Shown here piece after piece: positions 1 through 7,197 of a DNA stretch of 64,000 bases (the stretch's first letter is position 1; every line of letters starts with the position of its first letter). The notes beneath the pieces are model-generated. The model searched no databases. It was not told the DNA's origin and worked only from the letters and a program-made list of their open reading frames with translations. The stretch spans positions 29,154 to 93,153 of the forward strand of contig NZ_LWHM01000013.1 in NCBI RefSeq assembly GCF_001642735.1, read 5' to 3'. The position numbers and the translations under genes were made by a program. The DNA is from Pseudohongiella nitratireducens (GTDB lineage: Bacteria > Pseudomonadota > Gammaproteobacteria > Pseudomonadales > Pseudohongiellaceae).

Positions 1-1
1 A

Positions 2-403
2 TTTCCCGTACTGTTTGAGGGAGTACATCAAGTATTGCAGACATTGAGTCTGCAATTCCACCTAGGGGTCGTCAGTAACGGGCGAACAAGCGTGCAATTG
101 GCAAAACTAGAGAATAGCGGAATAGCAAAATACTTTTCATCTATCTGCATCTCTGAATCTATAGGCTGTAAAAAACCAGATCCCATAATTTTTCAAACCT
201 GTCTTCACCAGCTTTCTGTTGCCCCTGAAGAGGCGGTTTTCGTTGGCGATAACCCTTGCTCTGATATTGAACCCGCCATCGCATTAGGTATGCGGGCAAT
301 TTGGGTTGAGAATGATAATTTTGATCAACCTGAAGATGATGTCAAAGCGGTAGTTGGTTTGAATGATGTACATTCAATTTTGGCTGGATTCATATCAACC
401 TGA
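2..403 (+). CDS. HAD-family hydrolase, 5'-truncated by the window edge
   Basis: This is the C-terminal part of a haloacid dehalogenase-superfamily phosphatase. The frame is open to the left edge, so the nucleophile motif (DxD) lies outside the window. Motif II is seen as VSNG, motif III lysine in KKPDP, and motif IV as GDNPCSD, in the expected order. The resemblance is to the phosphoglycolate-phosphatase/YjjG-like branch that hydrolyses small phosphorylated metabolites or nucleotides; the substrate cannot be told. The next gene starts 19 bases downstream on the same strand, so they may be co-transcribed. Confidence 0.85.
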   Translation, partial: FPVLFEGVHQVLQTLSLQFHLGVVSNGRTSVQLAKLENSGIAKYFSSICISESIGCKKPDPIIFQTCLHQLSVAPEEAVFVGDNPCSDIEPAIALGMRAIWVENDNFDQPEDDVKAVVGLNDVHSILAGFIST

Positions 404-422
404 CCGGAATTATGTTTTTATT

Positions 423-989
423 ATGTCTCCTGTAATCGTCGTATCAGGCTCTCCTGCTTCCGGAAAAACAACTGTTGCACAATGGCTGGCATCAAAAATC
501 AACATTCCTTTGCTTTCTAAAGATGACTACAAGGAGAGACTGTTTGATAAATTTGGTATAGATGACAGGGCGTGGTCGAAACGCTTGGGTAAAATTAGCT
601 TTAACCAGTTATGTCGTGATGTAAGATGTCATGTGGCGAGAGGAAACTCCTTTATATTAGAAAGTGCTTTCAGGAGTGATGATGGGGAAGCTTTGAGTGA
701 GATGCTCATTAGTCGTCCTGTAATTCATGCACACTGTGTCATACCACCATCATTAGCATTAACTCGATTTCGTATCAGAGCTCGAACCCAGGGACGGCAT
801 AAAGGTCATGCTGATGAGACGAACCTGAAGGAACTTTCTTTGATACTTGAAGAAGAGAAGTTTGAACCATCCATAATCAATAGCCAGTTAATCCTGGTAC
901 CAAGTGACGACTATTCACATGATTACCTAGAAGCCAGAAAAAAGGTTTATGAGTTGTTTTATAATATAGCTAGGTTAAACGATGATTAA
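423..989 (+). CDS. P-loop kinase-like ATPase (AAA_33/zeta-toxin type)
   Basis: A 188-residue predicted small-molecule kinase. A Walker A motif GSPASGKTT sits at residues 9-17, followed by the D-D-Y pattern (LLSKDDYKERLFD) typical of AAA_33-type kinases, where the aspartate is often a base or substrate ligand. Such proteins phosphorylate nucleosides, sugars or antibiotics; the substrate is unknown here. The ATG at 423 is preferred over upstream in-frame ATGs inside the preceding gene because the protein then begins directly with the P-loop beta strand. It overlaps the GrpB gene downstream by 8 bases, which suggests translational coupling. Confidence 0.75.
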   Translation: MSPVIVVSGSPASGKTTVAQWLASKINIPLLSKDDYKERLFDKFGIDDRAWSKRLGKISFNQLCRDVRCHVARGNSFILESAFRSDDGEALSEMLISRPVIHAHCVIPPSLALTRFRIRARTQGRHKGHADETNLKELSLILEEEKFEPSIINSQLILVPSDDYSHDYLEARKKVYELFYNIARLNDD

Positions 990-1515
990 GCTATCTAACT
1001 TCAATTCGGCCTGGCCCGATGAATTCAAACACGAGAGTCAAAGAATTCAGGATTCACTCGGTGAAACGATTGCCAATATTTATCACATCGGCAGTACTTC
1101 CATTCCTGACATCAAAGCCAAGCCCATTATTGATATTTTGCTTGAAGTGTCAGACCTTGAGCCCCTGGACAGCCAAAAAACGGCAATGGAAACATTGGGC
1201 TACGAAGCGATGGGGGAATTTGGTATTCCTGAACGCCGCTATTACCGCTTGAATAATGCGCATGGGATCCGGAAGTTTCAGGTTCATGCCTTTGAGTTAG
1301 GTTCTCATGGTGCCATGCGGCATCTGGCATACCGTGATTATTTGCTAGCTCATCCTCACATTGCTCAATCCTATAGTAAGCTGAAGGAACGATTAGTGGC
1401 ACAACACCCGAATGATATGGATGCTTATATTGATGGTAAAGATTCGTTCATCAAGGATCATGAACGGAAGGCTTTGGAGTGGATTCAGGAGATAAAAGCT
1501 GACTATGAAGATTGA
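982..1515 (+). CDS. GrpB family protein (UPF0157 nucleotidyltransferase fold)
   Basis: A 177-residue protein matching the GrpB/UPF0157 family, which has a nucleotidyltransferase-like fold and no firmly established activity. The hallmark HIGSTS motif is at residues 35-40 and KPIID at 47-51, in the usual N-terminal position. Length is normal for a stand-alone member. It overlaps both neighbours (8 and 11 bases), forming a tight run with the kinase-like and GNAT genes. Relatives are often found among accessory small-molecule modification genes, which fits this neighbourhood; this is inference. Confidence 0.85.
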   Translation: MIKLSNFNSAWPDEFKHESQRIQDSLGETIANIYHIGSTSIPDIKAKPIIDILLEVSDLEPLDSQKTAMETLGYEAMGEFGIPERRYYRLNNAHGIRKFQVHAFELGSHGAMRHLAYRDYLLAHPHIAQSYSKLKERLVAQHPNDMDAYIDGKDSFIKDHERKALEWIQEIKADYED

Positions 1516-1948
1516 GCAGATACCCTCGGCCGATACCCTCAACCTGAGAAGTAAAGTACTTCGCCCGGGCAAACCGATATCCACCTGTCATTTTGACGGC
1601 GACGATGCTCCGCAGACCCGGCATTTTGGCGCGCTAAATCACCAAGACCAGATCGTGGGTATCGTTTCCGTCTATCAGCAGGGCAACGCATCCATCTCTG
1701 CCCATAATCCCTATCAGCTAAGGGCCATGGCCATAGACACAAGTGCTCGCGGTCAGGGTATAGGCGTTTTACTGCTTAATGCAGCGGAGAGCTACCTGCA
1801 ATCCTGTGGTTGTGATCGGGTATGGGCCAATGCCCGCTCGGTAGCGATTGGGTTCTATACAAAACAGGGCTACCAGGAATTGTCTGAGGAGTTTGTCATC
1901 GAAAACGTTGGACCGCATTATCTGGTCGCTAAAGCGTTAGCACGCTAG
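1505..1948 (+). CDS. GNAT family N-acetyltransferase
   Basis: A 147-residue acetyl-CoA-dependent acetyltransferase. The acetyl-CoA pyrophosphate-binding signature ARGQGIG is present after the beta4 strand (LRAMAID), and a later GFYTKQGYQEL segment matches the C-terminal motif B region of GNATs. The acceptor is unknown. The start overlaps the GrpB stop region by 11 bases, so it is probably the last gene of a four-gene run starting with the HAD hydrolase. Not an obvious RimI or antibiotic acetyltransferase. Confidence 0.85.
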   Translation: MKIEQIPSADTLNLRSKVLRPGKPISTCHFDGDDAPQTRHFGALNHQDQIVGIVSVYQQGNASISAHNPYQLRAMAIDTSARGQGIGVLLLNAAESYLQSCGCDRVWANARSVAIGFYTKQGYQELSEEFVIENVGPHYLVAKALAR

Positions 1949-1972
1949 CCTTTTCGACCGGCGTGGAATGGG

Positions 1973-2668
1973 ATGATTATGAATTTCAGTAAGCCACCGC
2001 TTTTAAAAATTGCCGTGTTTATTCTGGCCAGTGCAGTAACATCAGTATCAATTTCCCAAGAGATTGATTTGGAGATGAGCAAGTTAGGGGAGACCGGGTC
2101 AGTATACAGAGCGAAACTGACATTCTTTCCAGCAACTTCGAATGTTACTCCGTCAACTAACTCGGGGAATTCCTCAACTAATCAAAACCCTGTCACGTTT
2201 GAGTTTTCTGTCCAATTAAATCTATCTAGCTCTTGGTTGCTGGAGGATGATCCAGACAGGGAACTCTCTGAGGAGGAAATGTTTACTCGAGAGTTCTTTT
2301 TAGCGAGAAAAAATGCGTCTTCTTTGGCTGATTTGCGTGGCTATATGGACGACAACTTCTACAGAGAGAAGGAAACCCTATATGCTAGAAATGAAGAGGC
2401 TCGTGAACGGGAACTCTCTGCGTTTGAAAACTTTACAGACATTAGACTTTTAGGCGTTGTCATATATGGGAATTTCTACTTCTTCTTGAACATTATAGAG
2501 AGACCAAGTGAAACATCGCCAGAAATTCGGGCAGGATTTGCTGCCCGAAAGCATGATGGGCGATATTTGCAAACAAACGCCCTTTCTGGCGATATTGCGA
2601 TCGGGCTGTTCCGTCCAGGAATGCTACAAGAAGAGATCTATACTGCGCTGGAGCAATTGGGTCAGTAA
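1973..2668 (+). CDS. hypothetical secreted protein
   Basis: A 231-residue protein that I do not recognise. It starts with a signal-peptide-like segment (hydrophobic core around residues 11-27, ending VSIS-Q). A low-complexity Asn/Ser/Thr-rich stretch lies near residues 57-71. The rest is polar and acidic, with an E/R-rich helical region near residues 95-150. A second ATG two codons in is an equally good start. It follows the GNAT gene by 24 bases but is unlike its neighbours. It is probably an exported protein of unknown function. Confidence 0.6.
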   Translation: MIMNFSKPPLLKIAVFILASAVTSVSISQEIDLEMSKLGETGSVYRAKLTFFPATSNVTPSTNSGNSSTNQNPVTFEFSVQLNLSSSWLLEDDPDRELSEEEMFTREFFLARKNASSLADLRGYMDDNFYREKETLYARNEEARERELSAFENFTDIRLLGVVIYGNFYFFLNIIERPSETSPEIRAGFAARKHDGRYLQTNALSGDIAIGLFRPGMLQEEIYTALEQLGQ

Positions 2669-2702
2669 CTTTTAGCGATACGAACATACACCAAACTTAA
2701 TC

Positions 2703-2954
2703 ATGGATGACATGCAAAGTGGCTTTCTGGAAGGCGGCACTGTGGTCAACGGTGTCCATTTTGGTCCCTATGATGCGCTTGCAGAAAGTTATGTTGCCTT
2801 TGAAAAGTGGTTGGAGAAAGCAGGGTTTATACAATCCCGCAGTGCTCAAGGTTTAAAGTTTTCTGGTGATTTTGAGCGACAATTGCTGGACCGTGGGCCC
2901 ACAAGTAAACGACACAACTCCTGCTGCTGGCCAGGCCAGCAGCCAGGCAGGTAG
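2703..2954 (+). pseudogene. GyrI-like/AraC effector-binding domain remnant
   Basis: The first about 45 residues (VNGVHFGPYDALAESYVAFE, then KWLEKAGF) match the C-terminal half of GyrI-like small-molecule-binding domains. The N-terminal half and the usual ending are missing. The frame then runs into the antisense of the DUF2798 gene, where it loses any family resemblance. I read it as a decayed fragment left by a deletion. A real short protein is possible but less likely. Confidence 0.45.
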
Positions 2955-3068
2955 CCAGTAGTCTGTAAAGTCAGCAACCAGGCCAATGTTGATGAATGTC
3001 ACCCATGCAGACATAAAAAAGGTCAGCACCCATGACATCAAGACGGCAAAAATAAACCTGTGTTTCAT
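2853..3068 (-). CDS. DUF2798 family small membrane protein
   Basis: A 71-residue protein with two hydrophobic segments (about residues 5-25 and 38-55), matching DUF2798: a first helix with FFMSAWVTFINIG, then a second with WLPAWLLAWPAA and a CGPTVQQL tail. An AGGAG lies about ten bases upstream of the ATG. Function is unknown. It is divergent from a LysR regulator across a palindromic intergenic region, a pairing that suggests the regulator controls it. Confidence 0.75.
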   Translation of the reverse strand: MKHRFIFAVLMSWVLTFFMSAWVTFINIGLVADFTDYWLPAWLLAWPAAGVVSFTCGPTVQQLSLKITRKL

Positions 3069-3136
3069 TTTTCATTTCTCCTGTGTTTCTCTGTTGTCGA
3101 GACACACCTTATTGCCTTTCAAAAAGACTGTATATA

Positions 3137-3161
3137 TGCAATATTGTTACTATCAATTGCA
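3137..3161. promoter_or_regulatory. 25-bp imperfect palindrome, probable LysR operator
   Basis: TGCAATATTG and CAATTGCA arms flank a short centre and contain an ATTG-N7-CAAT inverted repeat, typical in size and symmetry for LysR-type regulator boxes. It ends 13 bases before the lysR start and about 70 bases upstream of the divergent DUF2798 gene. Binding is inferred. Confidence 0.5.
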
Positions 3162-3174
3162 AATATGAAAGGCT

Positions 3175-4062
3175 ATGCTGGATAATTTAAGAATATTTGT
3201 CGTTGCTGCTGAGCAACAGAGCCTGAGTAAAGCCGCAGAGCACCTGGGTATGACGCTGGCGACTGTGTCGAGGCGAGTTCATGAGCTGGAGCAGAAACTG
3301 GGTTGTGAATTGTTTCACCGGTCCAACAAAGGTCTGACGCTAACGCCCGCAGGAATAGCTTATTATGATGAGTCAGCAGGTTATATCCACGAACTGGGTC
3401 TGCGACTTTCCAACCTGGAGGACTCCCTCAATAGCCTGGAAGGTGAGCTGAGAGTCATGGCTCCCACAAATATTGGCAGTGGGCCGCTTGATGCTTTCTG
3501 GAAATCATTTATTGCCAATAACAGCGGAATTTCCCTGAATGTTATTCTGGGAGATCCTTCTGATGACGTTATTTCTCATCAGGTGGATATTGCCATTCGG
3601 TCGGGGCCGCAACAGAACTCATCATTAATTCAAAAGAAAATCGGAACGATCACGCCGGTGCTGGTTGCAGCAGCCAATGCCCGGGAACTGGAACCTGAAG
3701 ATCTTAATGATCTGGAGGCATTGCCAAGTATTGCGGCTCAACTGTTTAGCGACTGGCATTTAATAAAAGGCAATGAAACCTATCGGTGTCATAAAAAGCA
3801 TAACCATATCAGCAATGACATGAATGTCTCCTTGAACCTGGTAAAAGCTGGAGCAGGCATAGCGTTATTGCCTCTGAGTATGGTTCATGCGGAGTTGGAA
3901 AACGGAGAATTAAGACGTGTTTTACCATCCTGGAGCGGAGTGCCACGCGAAATCTGTCTGCTTTGGCCGAATCAGCGAACGCTGTCAGTTCGTGCTGTCC
4001 GGTTTCGGGATGAGCTTATTGGTTATTTAAGAAATCAACAGTGGTTTAACATGGTGATTTAA
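3175..4062 (+). CDS. LysR-family transcriptional regulator
   Basis: A 295-residue regulator of normal LysR length. Residues 1-60 form the winged helix-turn-helix (SLSKAAEHLGMTLATVSRRV, then HELEQKLGCELFHR), followed by the linker helix and a periplasmic-binding-protein-like effector domain from about residue 85 (VMAPTNIGSGPLDAFW). The effector is unknown. It is divergent from the DUF2798 gene and its stop codon overlaps the ATG of the next gene by one base, so it is apparently co-transcribed with the lipoprotein and DUF5694 genes. Autoregulation through the upstream palindrome is plausible. Confidence 0.9.
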   Translation: MLDNLRIFVVAAEQQSLSKAAEHLGMTLATVSRRVHELEQKLGCELFHRSNKGLTLTPAGIAYYDESAGYIHELGLRLSNLEDSLNSLEGELRVMAPTNIGSGPLDAFWKSFIANNSGISLNVILGDPSDDVISHQVDIAIRSGPQQNSSLIQKKIGTITPVLVAAANARELEPEDLNDLEALPSIAAQLFSDWHLIKGNETYRCHKKHNHISNDMNVSLNLVKAGAGIALLPLSMVHAELENGELRRVLPSWSGVPREICLLWPNQRTLSVRAVRFRDELIGYLRNQQWFNMVI

Positions 4063-4961
4063 TGAGACACATCAAATTATTTCTTTCTGCAATGGCATTG
4101 TCGTTGACTCTTTTTGCTTGCTCACAGGGCAATCAGGAAGTGTCTGGTACGCCGGGCATTGCCGCTTCTCCACAACTATGTACGGCGGCCTGGTATGACT
4201 CGATAAACGCAGCGGTTCAAACAGGCGACGGGCAAGGCCATGGACCTGATACGGGGTCTGATGAATGGAAGTCAGTGGTTGAATTTCGGCTTGGTGTCAG
4301 AGGTAATGCTGATGTTCCTGAACGTGATACGCCAGCGTGGTGCCAGTACATTCAAACATTAGTCGAACCGCCGCCGTCAGCCTTCATTGCGAACGCTTCG
4401 CTAGCAAGTTCATCGCAAGCGTCTGCTACGGGACCTTCCTTTGCGTGCAGTGAAGTCACGCCGGGAACCATCGAAGCCCTGATCTGCATTGATACGGAGT
4501 TGTCAGCCCTGGATCGTCAACTGGCCAGTGTTTTCGCGGCCGCAATAGCTCAAACTCCAGTTGATGAAACTGCTATGTTAAGGGCTGAGCAGAGGGGCTG
4601 GATTAAAGGTCGTGACGCATGCTGGCAAGACACAGACAGGCGCTCTTGTGTCGAAAGCGAATACAATCGACGCATTGCAGGACTTCAGGCCACCTATCAA
4701 TTGGTCAACAAAATCGGGCCGCTTAGCATGACCTGCAATACCAGTCCAGCCAGTGAGCTTGTGGTGACATTCTTTGCAAGCGAAACACCGACAATGATTG
4801 CTGAGTACAACGACAGTCATTCATTGATGTACCTCCAGTCCAGTGCCAGTGGCACGCGTTATCAGGGCAGAAATGAATCCTACTGGGAACATCAGGGGGT
4901 AGCGACGGTCACTTGGGGGTATGAGGCCACGGAGATGCAGTGTGGTCAGGAGGAGCGATGA
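4062..4961 (+). CDS. LprI-like/MliC-like two-domain lipoprotein
   Basis: A 299-residue predicted lipoprotein: lipobox LFAC with lipidated Cys20. A Cys-containing region (residues 40-94) is followed by an LprI/DUF1311-like domain (about 129-212; C129, C142, C187, C196) and a MliC-like domain (about 224-295; SGTRY at 263-267, an aromatic pair near 274, closing C294). LprI and MliC domains are both known from lysozyme-inhibiting proteins, so a cell-wall-protective role on the outer membrane or periplasm is likely. It overlaps the lysR stop by one base and the DUF5694 gene by four bases. Confidence 0.75.
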   Translation: MRHIKLFLSAMALSLTLFACSQGNQEVSGTPGIAASPQLCTAAWYDSINAAVQTGDGQGHGPDTGSDEWKSVVEFRLGVRGNADVPERDTPAWCQYIQTLVEPPPSAFIANASLASSSQASATGPSFACSEVTPGTIEALICIDTELSALDRQLASVFAAAIAQTPVDETAMLRAEQRGWIKGRDACWQDTDRRSCVESEYNRRIAGLQATYQLVNKIGPLSMTCNTSPASELVVTFFASETPTMIAEYNDSHSLMYLQSSASGTRYQGRNESYWEHQGVATVTWGYEATEMQCGQEER

Positions 4962-5812
4962 TAATAGAGACGATTAAACGCGTTCGAGGCCGTCTTACAC
5001 TTCAGGTATTAGCTGGTTTTATGTTGCTAATAGCGATCATTTCGCCGTTTAGTCAAGCTGATGATACTTCACCTTTGCCAACATTGCTTATCATTGGTAC
5101 TGTCCATTTTGACTCGCCGGGCCGCGATGAGATCAACTTTGAAGTAGAAGATATCATGACGTCACAGAGGCAGCAGCAGATGACTGAATTTGTTGCAATG
5201 CTCGAGTCAGAATATGCACCTACGCATATTGCTGTGGAGTTTCCCGCGACAGCCCAGGAACAGATCGATGAAGCCTACCGCCGTTATCTGAATGACAATC
5301 TAGCGTTGCGTCGGGGAGAACAGCATCAACTCGGTTATCGACTGGGTAAAAGAGCTGAACTAGATAAGATCTATGGGGTTGACTGGAACAACAACCCGCC
5401 GGGTGATATCAGCAATTATGACTGGCCGTCTTTTGCTCAGGCGCATGGCATGCAGGATGCGTTAGATCGTATTACTAATCCTGCCGATAAGCAAAACGTC
5501 AATGATATGTCAGAGCAGACTATCACTGAGTGGTTAATTAATATTAATTCGCCGCGCATCTTGGCAGAGTTTCACCAAGTGTACTTTGATATTGCGCAGG
5601 TCAGGGCAGATGGCTTCCACCCGGGTGCCAATTGGGTGGGCTCCTGGTACGCTCGTAATCTCAAGATCCTTAACAATATACTGTCGGTATCGCCTGAACC
5701 TGATGCACGAATTGTGGTTTTCTACGGAATAGGGCATGCCTATTTATTGAATCAACTGGCTGAAGAGTCTGGTAAGTTTAATGTAGTGACCTTGCCAGAA
5801 GTGTTGCAGTAA
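4958..5812 (+). CDS. DUF5694 domain protein with N-terminal hydrophobic segment
   Basis: A 284-residue protein matching DUF5694: IGTVHFDSPGRDE near the start, HIAVEFP, the EQHQLGYRLG stretch, YGVDWNN and a late FYGIGHAYLL. The conserved acidic and His residues resemble TraB/ChaN-like folds, but activity is unknown. The N-terminal hydrophobic stretch (residues about 16-33, ending SQA) is a signal peptide or anchor. The ATG at 4958 is chosen because a CAGGAGG Shine-Dalgarno sits directly upstream and it gives an ATGA overlap with the lipoprotein gene. Confidence 0.75.
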   Translation: MIIETIKRVRGRLTLQVLAGFMLLIAIISPFSQADDTSPLPTLLIIGTVHFDSPGRDEINFEVEDIMTSQRQQQMTEFVAMLESEYAPTHIAVEFPATAQEQIDEAYRRYLNDNLALRRGEQHQLGYRLGKRAELDKIYGVDWNNNPPGDISNYDWPSFAQAHGMQDALDRITNPADKQNVNDMSEQTITEWLININSPRILAEFHQVYFDIAQVRADGFHPGANWVGSWYARNLKILNNILSVSPEPDARIVVFYGIGHAYLLNQLAEESGKFNVVTLPEVLQ

Positions 5813-5878
5813 GGCACAGGGCACTCATGCTGTTACTGCTCATTGCTGGCTGCAGTGGAGCGAGACGGATAAGCTGAC

Positions 5879-6955
5879 TTACTGATGAGCTTTCCGGTAT
5901 TCAGATGGTGTCTGTTTCATCAAGTCTTTGAAAGCCCTGTTAAATACCGACAATGAAGAATAACCCACATCCATGGCAATACGTGACACGGGGTGATGTG
6001 TCGTTTTAATCAGCTCACAGGCGGCGTTGATCCGGTAGCTGTTCAGAAACTGATTGAAATTTTTGTACTGCATGGATTGATTAATGATGCGCCTGGCTTT
6101 GTACTCCATGATACCGACATGACGAGCCAGATCTGCCAATGTCAGACCGGGCTCTTCGTATAACTTCTCTTCAGACATGGCCTTTTCAATCATGGCAACG
6201 TATCGAGCATCCTGATCTCTGCGCTCCGGCGCTTGATCGACCGTATCCTGAGAACTGGAAGTGGCAGGTTTGAGGGCCAGCAGTTGGTTGGCGCCTTTGG
6301 AAGCCTGAATCGATAGCAGGTTGAAAAACAGAATGACGCTGAACAGGCAAATGGAAACCAGGATGTCATACAGGTCGCCGCTGCCTGGCAGCCCATCTGA
6401 GAGTATGTTGTCCAGCATGTTGCCACTGACAATAATGGCAATCACCACGCTTAGCCCCGCAATGAAAGCGACACGAAATTTCCGACGTTCCTCCAGTAAG
6501 TCAGCCTTGTAACCCCTGGCGACCAGCCCAATCGCGTGTAATGAAAAAACCAGCAGAATCATCTGTGGCAGTAAACTGACCAGCCTGTCATACAGATGGC
6601 TGGGTTGTTGCCATGAAATAATGCTGAAACTCAGCTCACCCGCGACTTCCAGTACCAGACAGAGAGTGATCGACAGGATTGCGATGACTGGCGTCCGGCG
6701 ATCATCAACGAACAGTAGATAGGCCACCAGCCACAACAGAAATGGAGCCAGCGCTGAGAGCACTTCTAACGTGAGGTGGACCCATATCGAATTGCCGTGG
6801 CTAAGGCTATCGTGAACCAGGTATGCAATCGCACAAACACAGAATGCTGCGACCAGGCGTCCAATCTGGTTTCGGTATTGCAGACCAAAATGAATCGCCA
6901 GAAAAATGAACTGGGATATCGCCATGGCAGAAATGAAGATATTGGCTGTATTCAT
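5879..6955 (-). CDS. AraC-family regulator with N-terminal membrane domain
   Basis: A 358-residue membrane-embedded transcription factor. Residues 1 to about 225 hold six or seven hydrophobic helices; the C-terminal ~100 residues form an AraC helix-turn-helix pair (LTLADLARHVGIMEYKARRI and ISRIAMDVGYSS-like VSRIAMDVGYSSLSVFNRAF). The ATG at 6955 is preferred to a TTG 12 codons upstream, though neither has a strong ribosome site. It is divergent from the copper monooxygenase fusion gene, its most likely target. The ligand, presumably sensed in or at the membrane, is unknown. Confidence 0.85.
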   Translation of the reverse strand: MNTANIFISAMAISQFIFLAIHFGLQYRNQIGRLVAAFCVCAIAYLVHDSLSHGNSIWVHLTLEVLSALAPFLLWLVAYLLFVDDRRTPVIAILSITLCLVLEVAGELSFSIISWQQPSHLYDRLVSLLPQMILLVFSLHAIGLVARGYKADLLEERRKFRVAFIAGLSVVIAIIVSGNMLDNILSDGLPGSGDLYDILVSICLFSVILFFNLLSIQASKGANQLLALKPATSSSQDTVDQAPERRDQDARYVAMIEKAMSEEKLYEEPGLTLADLARHVGIMEYKARRIINQSMQYKNFNQFLNSYRINAACELIKTTHHPVSRIAMDVGYSSLSVFNRAFKDLMKQTPSEYRKAHQ

Positions 6956-7197
6956 GGTTGCGAGGTGAAAATATCCTGACTGATTTCTCAATGTTGCTTA
7001 ATGATCAGTGTAACTGATTGAAAATCAGTTGGATATTCAGCATCTGACGGATAGATAAATTTTGTGGATATTCAGAAATCAGGAAGCAGGCAAAACATCG
7101 ACTTTATTACAATCAGCACTATGCACAGCATCATGCAGTTTGTGATGCTATTTGGAATCGCATGAATCTGCTAATTATTGATAGGTGAGGGAAGTCG

